Source: Thalassobaculum litoreum DSM 18839 | GTDB taxonomy: Bacteria > Pseudomonadota > Alphaproteobacteria > Thalassobaculales > Thalassobaculaceae | Reading direction: 5' to 3' | Assembly (NCBI RefSeq): GCF_900102465.1 | Contig: NZ_FNBW01000017.1 | Coordinates: 1 to 64,000 of the forward strand | Length of the DNA: 64,000 bases | In this document: positions 23,683 through 33,049 of the stretch, piece after piece | Position numbering within the stretch: position 1 is the first letter of the stretch | Layout of the letters: each line of letters starts with the position of its first letter | The notes under the pieces: generated by a model | Told to the model about the DNA's origin: nothing | Database searches by the model: none | What the model saw: only the letters and a program-made list of their open reading frames with translations | Made by a program: the position numbers and the translations under genes

Positions 23683-25143
23683 TTACGCGTCGCGCAACGG
23701 CACCGCCACGTAGCGCTGCTGGCCGTCACGCCGGACCAGCAGGAGCACGGACTTCTTGTGCCCGGACTTCGCCGCGTCGATCGCGGCCCGGGCCTCCTTC
23801 GCATTGGCGACCTGCGACTGGCCGACCGCGGCGATCACATCGCCGGGGCGCAGTTCGGCGGCGCCGTTCGGCGCGATGGAGAGCACGACGGCACCCTCCT
23901 CCTGGTCGCCCAGGGTCACACCGAGCGGTGCGACCTCGAGACCCTCGGCGTCGGGAGCGCCGGTGGTCGCCTCGGCCATCTGCTCGGCCTTCGGATAGGA
24001 ACCGACCTCGACCGCCAGGTCGCGGCCCGTGCCGTCACGCCAGACGGTCAGGTTGGCGCTCTCGCCCGGATCGACGTCGGCCACCGCGCGGGTCAGGTCG
24101 CGGACCTCCGTGATCGCGGTGTTGCCGAAGCGCAGGATGACGTCGCCCGCCTTCAGGCCCGCCTGGCCGGCCGGACCCGTGGGGTCGACATCGGCGACAA
24201 GCGCGCCGTCCTCGGAGTTGAGGCCCAGGCTGTCGGCGATCTCCGGCGTCACCGGCTGGATGCGCACGCCGATGAAGCCGCGCTCCACCGAGCCCTTCTC
24301 CAGGATTTCGGCGACGATCGCCCGGGTCTGATTGGCCGGCACGGAGAAGCCGAGGCCGATATTGCCGCCGTTCGGCGAGAAGATCGCCGTGTTCATGCCG
24401 ACGACCTTTCCGTCGGTGTTGAACAGCGGGCCGCCGGAATTGCCGCGGTTGATCGCCGCGTCGACCTGGATGAAGTCGTCATACGGACCCGCATTGATGT
24501 CGCGGCCACGGGCCGAGACGATGCCGGACGTCACCGTCCCGCCGAGGCCGAACGGGTTGCCGATGGCGACCACCCAGTCACCGACCTCGAGCTGGTCGCT
24601 GTCGCCCCAGGGGAGCGTCGGCAGCGGCGTGTCGCTTGAAACCTTCAGCACGGCGATATCGGTCTTCGGGTCGCGACCGACCAGGGTGGCGTCGAGCTCG
24701 GTGCCGTCGTCCAGCACGACCGTGATCTCCTCCGCCCCGTCGATGACGTGGTTGTTGGTGACGATCGTGCCGCCGGCGTCGATGATGAAGCCGGAGCCGA
24801 GGCCGCGCGCCTGACGGGGCGCCTGCTGCTGACCCATCGGCGGCTGGCCCATCGGCGGCTGACCGCCGAAGAACTTGTCGAAGAAGTCGTGCAGCGGATG
24901 GCCCGGCGGCAGCTCGGGGATCTGCTGGCCGCCGACCTCGGGACTGCCGCCGGCGGTCTTGGTCAGCACGGTCACGACGGCCGGCTTGGCCTTCTTCACC
25001 AACTCGGAGAAGGAGCCCGGAAGCTCGCCATGGGCATGGGCGACGCTCGGGGCGAATATCGGCTGGGCGATCATCGGTGCGGCGACCAGCGCGGTCGCCA
25101 GAAGTGCGGCGCGCAACCCTGCGCGCGTCCGTGAACGGGTCAT
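23683..25143 (-). CDS. degP: DegP/HtrA-type periplasmic serine protease
   Basis: The 486-residue product degrades or refolds damaged envelope proteins. It has a signal peptide ending near SVAHAH. A Gly/Pro/Gln-rich insert lies at about 92-112 (PPMGQPPMGQQQAP). The trypsin-like domain holds the triad His132 (TNNHVIDG), Asp162 (KTDIAVLKV) and Ser236 (RGNSGGPLFN). Two PDZ domains follow (about 275-365 and 390-480). Start ATG 25143 has GGAGGG at 9 nt; an in-frame TTG just before it is not needed. It is a single-gene unit, typical of a DegP/MucD-like housekeeping protease of alphaproteobacteria. Confidence 0.95.
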   Translation of the reverse strand: MTRSRTRAGLRAALLATALVAAPMIAQPIFAPSVAHAHGELPGSFSELVKKAKPAVVTVLTKTAGGSPEVGGQQIPELPPGHPLHDFFDKFFGGQPPMGQPPMGQQQAPRQARGLGSGFIIDAGGTIVTNNHVIDGAEEITVVLDDGTELDATLVGRDPKTDIAVLKVSSDTPLPTLPWGDSDQLEVGDWVVAIGNPFGLGGTVTSGIVSARGRDINAGPYDDFIQVDAAINRGNSGGPLFNTDGKVVGMNTAIFSPNGGNIGLGFSVPANQTRAIVAEILEKGSVERGFIGVRIQPVTPEIADSLGLNSEDGALVADVDPTGPAGQAGLKAGDVILRFGNTAITEVRDLTRAVADVDPGESANLTVWRDGTGRDLAVEVGSYPKAEQMAEATTGAPDAEGLEVAPLGVTLGDQEEGAVVLSIAPNGAAELRPGDVIAAVGQSQVANAKEARAAIDAAKSGHKKSVLLLVRRDGQQRYVAVPLRDA

Positions 25144-25321
25144 CAAGACTACCCTCCATCGATTTGTTGAGCGGGGCGACGTCGGGCCGTTGCGTCAACG
25201 CCGCCTTCGCCGTCGATGGCATAAGTAGGCGCCGATCTGTTCAGGACGCGGACCGAGATGAGGCAATTTCGCGGCAGATGTGGCCGCGAGGTGTCAGATC
25301 GCGCGCCAGCGGGGGGCCGGA

Positions 25322-25876
25322 TCAGCGCCGCTGACAGAAATGCTCGGCCACGCCGAGCAGCCGGTCGGCGGGCCCGCCACGCTTGGTCGTCATCGGCATG
25401 ACGATGGTCTCGTACCAGTGGCGCGACCCGCTCTTGGTCAGATAGGCGATGCGCTGCACGGCGGGGACCGCGGCATTGCTCGCCAGCGTATAGAGCCGGA
25501 TCAGTGTCGCCTGACTGCCCTGACCGGCGATATCGGAGAGCCTGCGGCCGGTATTGTCCGCCGCGGTATGGGAAACGACATCGGTGCCCACCAGCCGATA
25601 GCGGAAGTCGGCGACCTCCATCGGACCGGGTCCCTCCGTCGACAGCACATCCACCAGATACACATAAGGCAGGATGCCGGCCAGCGCCTCGGCCTTCAGG
25701 TCGTCGGCCAGCGGAAGCGCGCCCTCGCAGCAGGCCGCTGCCCAGGCGGCATGGCCGCGGGCGACGATCGGCGAGACCAGGGTGGGCTCACCGACCACCA
25801 GGTGACCGGAGTTCTCCGCGATCGACTCCGCCGACGGGTGGCGGCGCAGCGTGGAATGAAGGGGGCCGACTGCCAT
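25322..25876 (-). CDS. Small PAS-domain protein (PAS_5-like), paralogue 2
   Basis: A single PAS-like domain of 184 residues. It shares with its neighbours the block FRYRLVGTDVVSHTAADNTG, then GRRLSDIAGQG, and the later SRHWYETIVMPMTT strand. ATG 25876 is the most likely start; further upstream codons are rich in Arg and Pro and look non-coding. No strong ribosome site is visible. It is divergent from the SDR gene at 26173 across a 296-bp gap. That gap is AT-richer than average and contains the palindrome AAAGATCTTT, but no promoter could be placed with confidence. Confidence 0.78.
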   Translation of the reverse strand: MAVGPLHSTLRRHPSAESIAENSGHLVVGEPTLVSPIVARGHAAWAAACCEGALPLADDLKAEALAGILPYVYLVDVLSTEGPGPMEVADFRYRLVGTDVVSHTAADNTGRRLSDIAGQGSQATLIRLYTLASNAAVPAVQRIAYLTKSGSRHWYETIVMPMTTKRGGPADRLLGVAEHFCQRR

Positions 25877-26172
25877 TTGGATTCTGCCACGGTGAGTTCG
25901 CCCGAAACCGCGCGGGCCGGGCGTCCTAGCGCAGAATGGATGTAAATGGTTATCAAAACCCTTACGCAGACTCCTCTTGTTCCACCGCAGACCGGGCACG
26001 GGTCTGCTCGCGCTTTACAGCAAATACCTGCCAGAAACCGCCCGAATACTATGGAAGATTGAAAGATCTTTAAGAAAGACATCGGATGGTGACGCAGCGG
26101 TCGACTGCGCTAGGCTGCTGCGATCCGGAGCCAACAGCACCGAACACCAACAGACGTTATAGGGAGCACCGC

Positions 26173-26970
26173 ATGGACCTCGACCTTTCAGGCAAGACCG
26201 CCCTCGTCACCGGCTCCACCCGCGGGATCGGCCTGGCGACCGCAAAGGGACTTGCCGCCATGGGGGCGGAAGTCGTCGTCAACGGCCGCAGCGAGGGACC
26301 GGTCGCCGAGGCGGTGGAAGCAGTGCTGAACGCCGCGCCGGGTGCCGTTGTCCACGGCCAGGTCGCCGATCTCGGCACCGCCGAGGGCTGCGCCACCCTG
26401 ATCGAGGCGGTCCCCGGCGTCGACATCCTGGTGAACAATATGGGGATCTACGGTCCCAAGCCGTTCTTCGAGATCGAGGATGCGGACTGGCAGGAGATGT
26501 TCGACGTCAACGTGATGAGCGGCGTGCGGCTGACCCGGCATTACCTGAAGGACATGCTCGACACCAAGGACTGGGGCCGCGTGGTCTTCGTGTCCAGCGA
26601 GTCCGGCATCTACATCCCCAAGGAGATGGTGCATTACGGCATGTCGAAGAGCGCCCAGCTGGTGATCGCCCGCGGCGCGGCCGAGGCGACCAAGGGCACC
26701 AACGTCACCGTCAACTCCGTCCTGCCCGGCCCGACCTGGGTGGAAGCCCAGCACGACCGGCTGACCGCGCGTGCGAAGGCGCAGGGCACGACACTGGAGG
26801 CGCTGACCTCCACCATGTTCACCGAGCGCCGGCCCGCCTCGCTGATCCAGCGCTACGCCACGCCGGAAGAGGTGGCGAACATGATCTGCTACGTCTGCTC
26901 CAAGGCGTCCAGCGCCACCAACGGCGCGGCCCTGCGGGTAGAAGGCGGGATCGTCACCAACCCGTTCTGA
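26173..26970 (+). CDS. Short-chain dehydrogenase/reductase
   Basis: The 265-residue product has the SDR cofactor motif TGSTRGIGLA (residues 14-23), NNMG in place of NNAG, the catalytic Ser in FVSSESG, and the YGMSK Tyr-Lys pair. The Arg in VVVNGRSEG at the end of beta-2 favours NADP(H). An insertion around TLEALTSTMFTERRPASL is typical of an SDR subgroup often annotated as oxidoreductase of unknown substrate. AGGGAG precedes ATG 26173. It stands alone between divergent and convergent PAS-family genes. Confidence 0.9.
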   Translation: MDLDLSGKTALVTGSTRGIGLATAKGLAAMGAEVVVNGRSEGPVAEAVEAVLNAAPGAVVHGQVADLGTAEGCATLIEAVPGVDILVNNMGIYGPKPFFEIEDADWQEMFDVNVMSGVRLTRHYLKDMLDTKDWGRVVFVSSESGIYIPKEMVHYGMSKSAQLVIARGAAEATKGTNVTVNSVLPGPTWVEAQHDRLTARAKAQGTTLEALTSTMFTERRPASLIQRYATPEEVANMICYVCSKASSATNGAALRVEGGIVTNPF

Positions 26971-27010
26971 CGCCCGGCCCGTTCTTCCTCCCGGCACGGC
27001 GGACCGGAGA

Positions 27011-27556
27011 TTACAGCTCGGCGACAGGTATCCGCAGCACGGCAGCCGGCATCGCCACAGATGTATCGACACCGCTGGCGATCCGGTCCGTGCGCCGGTC
27101 GTACAGGCTGGTGCCGAGCACGGAGTCGACCTCGCCGTCGCGCGACCGCATCGGAAGGACCAACCGCTCGACCCGATGGACGAAATGCGGGTCGGGCAGG
27201 TTCTCGGTCGCGCTGTAGAGAATGGCCGGTTCGCTGCGCGCCCGTGCCCAGCGGTCCGCCAGGGTCGCTCGGTGTTCTGGACCGACGATTTCGGTCAATG
27301 TCCGGCCCTTGATCGAATTGCCCCAAACGGCGTTCACCTCTTCGCCCGCCAGCTCGCAGATGTAGTCGCTGCGATCCGGCGCCATCCGGTAAATCCACAC
27401 GAATGCCAGCATTCGGGAGATGGTCACGGGATCGAAGGCGGCGCGATCAGCCACCGGATGGTCGCCGCGGGCGGCGAGCCAACCGTCGAACAGCTCGAAA
27501 ATCCTGGGATCGGCTTGGGGAATTCGCGCCCGCATTCTCGATGACGGATCGCTCAT
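27011..27556 (-). CDS. Small PAS-domain protein (PAS_5-like), paralogue 3
   Basis: The 181-residue product is the most divergent of the four. The core reads YICELAGEEVNAVWGNSIKG, then GRTLTEIVGPE, and the later strand is VERLVLPMRSRDG. The order of segments is the same as in the copies at 22063, 25322 and 28467: an upstream FDPVTISRMLAFVWIYRM helix-strand, then the LxGxxV core, then GR. ATG 27556 is the preferred start. It is convergent with the SDR gene (40 nt apart) and divergent from the phytanoyl-CoA-dioxygenase-like gene. Confidence 0.78.
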   Translation of the reverse strand: MSDPSSRMRARIPQADPRIFELFDGWLAARGDHPVADRAAFDPVTISRMLAFVWIYRMAPDRSDYICELAGEEVNAVWGNSIKGRTLTEIVGPEHRATLADRWARARSEPAILYSATENLPDPHFVHRVERLVLPMRSRDGEVDSVLGTSLYDRRTDRIASGVDTSVAMPAAVLRIPVAEL

Positions 27557-27688
27557 CCCAGCCCCGTGCCGGCAAGTACCGACGGGTATTGCTTCGGGGT
27601 CACTGTCCGGAAGATCATTGCATTCAACACATTGATGTCCGCGAAGAAAACCGCCGCGAGGAAAACCGCGGCACAGGAGGAGGCGGTT

Positions 27689-28456
27689 ATGTTGACCGAA
27701 ACCGAGATCGCTCACTACCACGACAAAGGTTACGTGTTTCCTAAATACCGCCTGCCGCCGGACACCCTGCAGGCGATCCGCGACGACCATGACCGTCTGC
27801 TCGCGCGCCATCCGGAGTTCCGCGACAACTGCCCGGATCTACTGACCTTCGACAGCGGCTTTCTGAACTACGCGCGCGATCCGGCGATCCTCGACATGGT
27901 CGCCCAGCTCATCGGTCCGGACATCGCCCTTTGGAACATGAGCTTCTTCGCCAAGCCGGCGCTCAACGGCAAACGCACGCCGTGGCACCAGGACGGCGCC
28001 TACTGGCCGATCCGCCCTCTGGCCACCTGCACCGTCTGGATCGCGATCGACGACGCCACGCCCGAGAATGGCTGTATGCGCTTCATCCCCGGCTCCCACA
28101 AATCGAAGGATCTGGCGCCCCACGACCTGAAGAAGGACTCGTCGGCCACCCTGAGCCAGGAGCTTTCGGCCGGCACCTTCGACGAGGCCGAGGCGGTCGA
28201 CGTCGCGCTGGAGGCCGGACAGATCTCGCTGCACGATGTCTACCTCTATCACGGCTCGGAGGCGAACGCGTCGCCCAAGCCCCGGCGCGGTATGACCCTG
28301 CGGCTGATGCCCACCTCCTCGTTCTACGACCGCGAACTGGCGCGCCGGGCGGCCGAGGAGCGCGGCGACTACGATCAGTCGGTGCGCAGCCTGTTCCTGC
28401 TACGCGGCGAGGATCGGACCGGCCGCAACGACTTCCGGGTGCGCCCTCTGGCCTGA
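27689..28456 (+). CDS. Phytanoyl-CoA dioxygenase (PhyH)-like Fe(II)/2-oxoglutarate oxygenase
   Basis: The 255-residue product has the facial triad of this superfamily. The HxD pair is in TPWHQDGAYWPI (about residue 94), and the distal His is in YLYHGSEANAS. An Arg in RRGMTLRL should bind 2-oxoglutarate. The ENGCMRFIPGSHK block is typical of PhyH. Substrate is unknown; bacterial members hydroxylate a wide range of small molecules. AGGAGG precedes ATG 27689. The in-frame upstream reading is not supported by a ribosome site. Confidence 0.9.
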   Translation: MLTETEIAHYHDKGYVFPKYRLPPDTLQAIRDDHDRLLARHPEFRDNCPDLLTFDSGFLNYARDPAILDMVAQLIGPDIALWNMSFFAKPALNGKRTPWHQDGAYWPIRPLATCTVWIAIDDATPENGCMRFIPGSHKSKDLAPHDLKKDSSATLSQELSAGTFDEAEAVDVALEAGQISLHDVYLYHGSEANASPKPRRGMTLRLMPTSSFYDRELARRAAEERGDYDQSVRSLFLLRGEDRTGRNDFRVRPLA

Positions 28457-28466
28457 CCCGACCGCC

Positions 28467-28967
28467 TCAGAACTGCCTGGGCGGCGAGGCGGAGCGCTCG
28501 GTGAAGTCGAGCACGATCAGCAGCATCGACACCCTCTCCCCGTCCTCCGACAGGGGGAGGATCAGACGCTCGATATCGTAGATCTGACCGCCGAGGTTGC
28601 GGTATCGGTGATCGGAACAGACCGGGCGCGCGGCGGCGGCGGCGGCGCTGTATTCCCGGACGATCTCGTCCTGGGCCTCGCCGAAATCGATCTCGTCCAG
28701 ATACCGGCCCGTATAATCGCGGCCGAACTGGTTCACGATCCAGGTTCCGACCAGCCGAACCCTGAGGCGACCGCTCGGCGGAATGACGTCGATCAGGATC
28801 AGATTGGGCAGCAGCGCGGGGATGTCGATCGGATCCAGGTCGGCGCGGGCCGGCATCGCCCGGTCGCCGCACTTGGCCCGCCAGTAGGCGTGCACCTCCT
28901 GCAGGAGCGGCGATTGGGCGTCGGCGACCGGTTTGATCTTGTTATCGAGACGATCGCCGTTGTTCAT
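28467..28967 (-). CDS. Small PAS-domain protein (PAS_5-like), paralogue 4
   Basis: A single PAS-like domain of 166 residues from ATG 28967; a GTG at 28994 is an alternative start and neither has a clear ribosome site. Family pieces are YWRAKCGDRAMPARADLDPI (20 residues), then LRVRLVGTWIVNQFGRDYTG, GRYLDEIDF and IERLILPLSEDGERV. The C-terminus LIVLDFTERSAS resembles the end of paralogue 1. It is convergent with the PhyH-like gene (10 nt) and divergent from cheA. Confidence 0.82.
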   Translation of the reverse strand: MNNGDRLDNKIKPVADAQSPLLQEVHAYWRAKCGDRAMPARADLDPIDIPALLPNLILIDVIPPSGRLRVRLVGTWIVNQFGRDYTGRYLDEIDFGEAQDEIVREYSAAAAAARPVCSDHRYRNLGGQIYDIERLILPLSEDGERVSMLLIVLDFTERSASPPRQF

Positions 28968-29202
28968 CACATCGCGCTGCCAGTAGCCAATCACGTCGAT
29001 ACGGGAGGCGCGGCCGGTCAGGGTCGCCCCCTTGGTCAGGCCGCCTGACGTCAGCCCCCGTCCAGCTCTTCGACGTCATTTTACACAAGGATATTCCAGC
29101 ATCTCAATTATTGGCCCGCGGCAGGGCCTGCGTTAACCTTTTCTTTGAACTCTGGTGGCAAACAGGTATTGCGTTTGCGTATTACGACAGGGGTCAGGGA
29201 CC

Positions 29203-31950
29203 ATGGACGAGCTGCTGAGCGAATTTCTCACCGAGACGGCGGAAGGACTCGCCGAACTCGACGTTGAAATCGTCAAGCTGGAGCAGAACCCGAACGACGC
29301 GGGTCTGATCGCCAGCATTTTCCGGATCGTTCACACGATCAAGGGAACCTGCGGCTTCATCGGACTGCCCCGCCTCGAGACCGTGGCCCATGCGGCCGAG
29401 AACGTGCTCGGCAAGTACCGCGACAAGGAACTCGAGGTCACGCCGACCTCGGTGACCGTCATTCTCGCGTCGCTCGACCGGATCAAGAGCATCCTGGCCC
29501 ATATCGAGCAGACCGAGCAGGAGCCCGAGGGCAGCGACGAGGACCTGATCGCCCAGCTCAACGAGCTCGCCGAGGGTCGCACCCCGGACGCCGTCGCGGC
29601 CACCCCTGCCACATCCGCCCCTGCAACCGAACCGGCACCGGAGCCCGAGGCTGCCGCCGACACGGGCATTGAGAACGCCGACGAACTGGACGCCCCGATC
29701 CCGGGGGCCGAGGTCATCGGCAACCGCCCGGGCGAAGTTCCGCTGGACGAGCTGGAGCGCGCCTTCATGGAAGCGCCCGGCCCCGAGGAGACCTCGGGCG
29801 CCGCAGATCCCGAGCCCGACCTGCCCGCGGCCCCGCCGTCGGTCCCGGCTATTGCCGATAAGGCGCCGGAATCCGCCGCCACCGCCGAGGCGATGCCGAT
29901 CGCCGAGAGCAAGGCCGCCTCGCAGAACATCCGCGTCAATGTGGATCTGCTCGAGAACCTGATGACCATGGTCTCGGAGCTGGTCCTGACCCGCAACCAG
30001 CTGCTGCAGATCGCCCGCAGCAACGGCCGCGAGATCGAGGGCTTCAGCGTCCCGCTGCAGCGCCTGAGCCAGGTGACGTCCGAGCTGCAGGAAGGGGTGA
30101 TGAAGACCCGCATGCAGCCGATCGGCAACGCCTGGTCGAAGCTGCCGCGGATCGTGCGCGACCTGGCGCACGAACTGAACAAGAAGATCGAGCTGGTCAT
30201 GCAGGGCGCGGACACCGAGCTCGACCGCCAGGTCCTTGAGATGATCAAGGATCCGCTCACCCACATGGTGCGCAACTCCGCCGATCACGGCGTCGAGGAC
30301 CCCGCCACCCGCCTCGCTTTCGGCAAGTCGGAGACCGGCCATGTCCGCCTGAACGCCTATCACGAGGGCGGTCACATCATCATCGAGATCGCCGATGACG
30401 GTAAGGGCATCGACCCGGAAAAGATCCGTGCCAAGGCGATCGAGAAGAACGTGGTCAGCTCGGCCGATGCGGCCAACATGTCGGATCAGCAGGTCCTGCA
30501 GCTGATCTTCAAGGCCGGCTTCTCCACCGCGGAGAAGATCACCAGCGTGTCCGGCCGCGGCGTCGGCATGGACGTGGTGAAGACCAATATCGAGAAGATC
30601 GGCGGCACCGTCGACCTCACCAGCCAGGTCGGCAAGGGCTCGGTCTTCAAGATCAAGATCCCGCTGACCCTGGCCATCGTGTCGGCTCTGGTCGTCGCCT
30701 CCTCCAGCGAGCGCTTCGCCATCCCGCAGCTTTCGGTGCTGGAGCTGGTGAAGACCACCACCGACGGCCCGAACCGCATCGAGACGGTGCAGGGCACCCG
30801 GGTGATGCGCCTGCGCGATCGCCTGCTGCCGCTGGTCTCGCTGCGCGACCTGCTGCGCCTGGACGAGGGCAAGGAAACGCCGGAAACCACGGCGGAGACC
30901 TTCGTCGTCGTCATGCAGGTCGGCACCTATTCCTTCGGCCTGCTGGTCGACAAGGTGTTCGACACCGAGGAGATCGTGGTCAAGCCGGTGGCCCCGGTGC
31001 TGCGCGACCTGACCGTATTCTCCGGCAACACCATCCTCGGCGACGGCTCGGTGATCATGATCCTCGATCCCAACGGCATCGCCCAGGAGACCGGCGAGGT
31101 CATCGTCCCGGATCAGGCCGACTACGACGAGAGCGACGAGTTCGACGTGTCGCTGGAAGAGCAGACCCTGCTGCTGTTCAAGTCCGGCAATGACGGCCCC
31201 AAGGCGGTGCCGCTGTCGCTGGTCGCCCGCATCGAGATGCTCGACCTGAAGACGGTGGAGCATTCCGAAGGCCGCCCGCTGGTGCAGTACCGCGGCGCGC
31301 TGATGCCGCTGGTGATCTGCAAGGGCGCCGCTCCGCTGGAGCGCGAGGGTCAGCGCCCGGCCCTGGTCTTCACCGACGACGGCCAGTCCATGGGCCTGGT
31401 GGTGGACGAGATCCTCGACGTGGTCGAGGACCGGATCAACGTGACCATCGCGCCGGACGGTGCCGGCATGATGGGCTCGGCGATCATCAAGGACAAGGCG
31501 ACCGACATCGTCGATGCCGGCTTCTACCTGACCGAGGCCTTCGGCGACTGGTTCCGCCACTCGCGCCAGGGCAAGGAGAGCACCAGCAAGCGCCGTCTGC
31601 TGCTGGTCGACGACAGCGCGTTCTTCCGCAACCTGATGACCCCGCTGCTCGCTACCTCCGGCTACAAGGTCGTACCGGTCGACAGCGCGCAGAAGGCTCT
31701 CGACCTGTGCGAGGCTGGGGCGAATTTCGATCTGATCGTCACCGACATCGAGATGCCGGACATGGACGGCTTCACCTTCGCCGAGAAGCTGAAGGAGACC
31801 TCCTGGGCGGATACCCCGGTGGTGGCCCTGTCGTCGCGCACCTCCGAACAGGATCTGGAGCGCGGCCATCAGGTCGGCTTCGCGGACTACGTGGCGAAGT
31901 CGGATCGCGAGGCCCTGCTGGACGCCCTGCCGGAGCTGCTCAAGGAGTAG
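29203..31950 (+). CDS. cheA: Chemotaxis histidine kinase CheA with two CheW domains and a C-terminal receiver
   Basis: The 915-residue cytosolic protein has this order. An Hpt domain (1-105) carries phospho-His44 in RIVHTIKGTCGFIG. An Ala/Pro/Glu-rich linker (about 140-245) replaces P2. A dimerisation domain follows (about 246-310), then an HATPase (about 310-495; MVRNSADHGVED, IADDGKGIDPEKI and SGRGVGMDVVK). Two CheW-like domains come next (about 497-640 and 655-780). A CheY-like receiver (about 795-915) has LLLVDDSAFFR and acceptor Asp in VTDIEMPDMDG. No MCP, CheW, CheR, CheB or CheY gene lies beside it, so the rest of the pathway is elsewhere. It ends in a strong terminator. Confidence 0.95.
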   Translation: MDELLSEFLTETAEGLAELDVEIVKLEQNPNDAGLIASIFRIVHTIKGTCGFIGLPRLETVAHAAENVLGKYRDKELEVTPTSVTVILASLDRIKSILAHIEQTEQEPEGSDEDLIAQLNELAEGRTPDAVAATPATSAPATEPAPEPEAAADTGIENADELDAPIPGAEVIGNRPGEVPLDELERAFMEAPGPEETSGAADPEPDLPAAPPSVPAIADKAPESAATAEAMPIAESKAASQNIRVNVDLLENLMTMVSELVLTRNQLLQIARSNGREIEGFSVPLQRLSQVTSELQEGVMKTRMQPIGNAWSKLPRIVRDLAHELNKKIELVMQGADTELDRQVLEMIKDPLTHMVRNSADHGVEDPATRLAFGKSETGHVRLNAYHEGGHIIIEIADDGKGIDPEKIRAKAIEKNVVSSADAANMSDQQVLQLIFKAGFSTAEKITSVSGRGVGMDVVKTNIEKIGGTVDLTSQVGKGSVFKIKIPLTLAIVSALVVASSSERFAIPQLSVLELVKTTTDGPNRIETVQGTRVMRLRDRLLPLVSLRDLLRLDEGKETPETTAETFVVVMQVGTYSFGLLVDKVFDTEEIVVKPVAPVLRDLTVFSGNTILGDGSVIMILDPNGIAQETGEVIVPDQADYDESDEFDVSLEEQTLLLFKSGNDGPKAVPLSLVARIEMLDLKTVEHSEGRPLVQYRGALMPLVICKGAAPLEREGQRPALVFTDDGQSMGLVVDEILDVVEDRINVTIAPDGAGMMGSAIIKDKATDIVDAGFYLTEAFGDWFRHSRQGKESTSKRRLLLVDDSAFFRNLMTPLLATSGYKVVPVDSAQKALDLCEAGANFDLIVTDIEMPDMDGFTFAEKLKETSWADTPVVALSSRTSEQDLERGHQVGFADYVAKSDREALLDALPELLKE

Positions 31951-31980
31951 TCCTTCGGCCCTCTCCAAACCGATCAATTC

Positions 31981-32009
31981 GGGCGCCCTCGTGGCGCCCG
32001 TTTTGTTTT
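31981..32009 (+). terminator. Rho-independent terminator after cheA
   Basis: GGGCGCC-CTCGT-GGCGCCC forms a perfect 7-bp stem followed by GTTTTGTTTT, 30 nt past the cheA stop. Confidence 0.92.
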
Positions 32010-32097
32010 GCGGGCCGGTCGTCACACCTTCCCGCCGCCGTCGGCCGGCGGCTAGACTGCGGCCAACGCCACGAAGAAACTCACCTGAGGGAACGTC

Positions 32098-33042
32098 ATG
32101 CCCGAGACCTTTGCGGTTGCCGGGGCCGGCCTGATCGGCCGGGCCTGGGCCATCGTCTTCGCCCGCGCCGGCCATTCCGTGCGCCTGTGGGACGGCAATC
32201 CCGAGGCGCTGGCCGCCTCGCTGCCGCTGCTGCGCGCCAATCTCGACGACCTGGAGGCCCAGGGCCTGATCGACAGCGCGGAGGAAGTCACGGCCCGGGT
32301 AACGGCGGTGGACACGCTCGGTGATGCCCTGGAGGGCGCGCGCTGGATGCAGGAATGCATCGCCGAGACGGTGGAGGCCAAGCGCGGCCTGTTCGAGGAG
32401 GCCGATCGCTATGCCGAGCCGGACGCCATCCTCGCCTCCTCGTCGTCGTCCATCACCGCCTCGAAATACACCGAGGCCCTGCCCGGCCGCCTGCGTTGCC
32501 TGGTCGCCCATCCGGTGAACCCGCCCTATCTCGTCCCCCTGGTGGAGCTGTGCCCCGCCCCCTGGACCGACCCGGCGGTGATCCAGCGGGCACGTCAGGT
32601 CATGGATTCGGTCGGCATGGTGCCGGTCGCGGTGAACAAGGAGGTGGAAGGCTTCGTGCTGAACCGCCTGCAGGGCGCGCTGCTGGCCGAGGCGTTCAAG
32701 CTGGTCGCCGACGGGGTGATCTCCACCGACGACCTGGACAAGACGGTGAAGGACGGGCTCGGCCTGCGCTGGTCCTTCATGGGGCCGTTCGAGACCATCG
32801 ACCTGAACGCCCCCGGCGGCGTGGCCGATTACTGCGCGCGCTACGGCGGCATTTACGAACGCCTTCAGGCCGAACAGGCGGAGGTCCGGGTCTGGGACGC
32901 CGACACGGTCAAGCGGATCGAGGGTGAGCGGCGCAAGGTGCTGGGCGCGGACGATCTCGCCACCCGCCAGGTCTGGCGCGACCGCCGGCTGATGTCCCTG
33001 CTGAAGCACAAGCAGGCCGCCACCGACGAATTCGGCGGCTGA
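32098..33042 (+). CDS. 3-hydroxyacyl-CoA dehydrogenase-type NAD oxidoreductase (CRYL1/L-gulonate 3-dehydrogenase-like)
   Basis: The 314-residue product has the Rossmann motif VAGAGLIGRAWA (residues 6-17) and acidic Asp32 (RLWDGN) selecting NAD. It has the catalytic His in LVAHPVNPPYLVPLVEL, with the preceding Ser patch (ASSSSSITASKY), and an HCDH C-terminal domain. The FMGPFETIDLNAPGG block is closer to lambda-crystallin/L-gulonate dehydrogenases than to fatty-acid beta-oxidation enzymes or carnitine dehydrogenase. It begins a probable three-gene operon, with 7 nt to the thioesterase gene. Confidence 0.88.
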   Translation: MPETFAVAGAGLIGRAWAIVFARAGHSVRLWDGNPEALAASLPLLRANLDDLEAQGLIDSAEEVTARVTAVDTLGDALEGARWMQECIAETVEAKRGLFEEADRYAEPDAILASSSSSITASKYTEALPGRLRCLVAHPVNPPYLVPLVELCPAPWTDPAVIQRARQVMDSVGMVPVAVNKEVEGFVLNRLQGALLAEAFKLVADGVISTDDLDKTVKDGLGLRWSFMGPFETIDLNAPGGVADYCARYGGIYERLQAEQAEVRVWDADTVKRIEGERRKVLGADDLATRQVWRDRRLMSLLKHKQAATDEFGG

Positions 33043-33049
33043 CGGCGCC

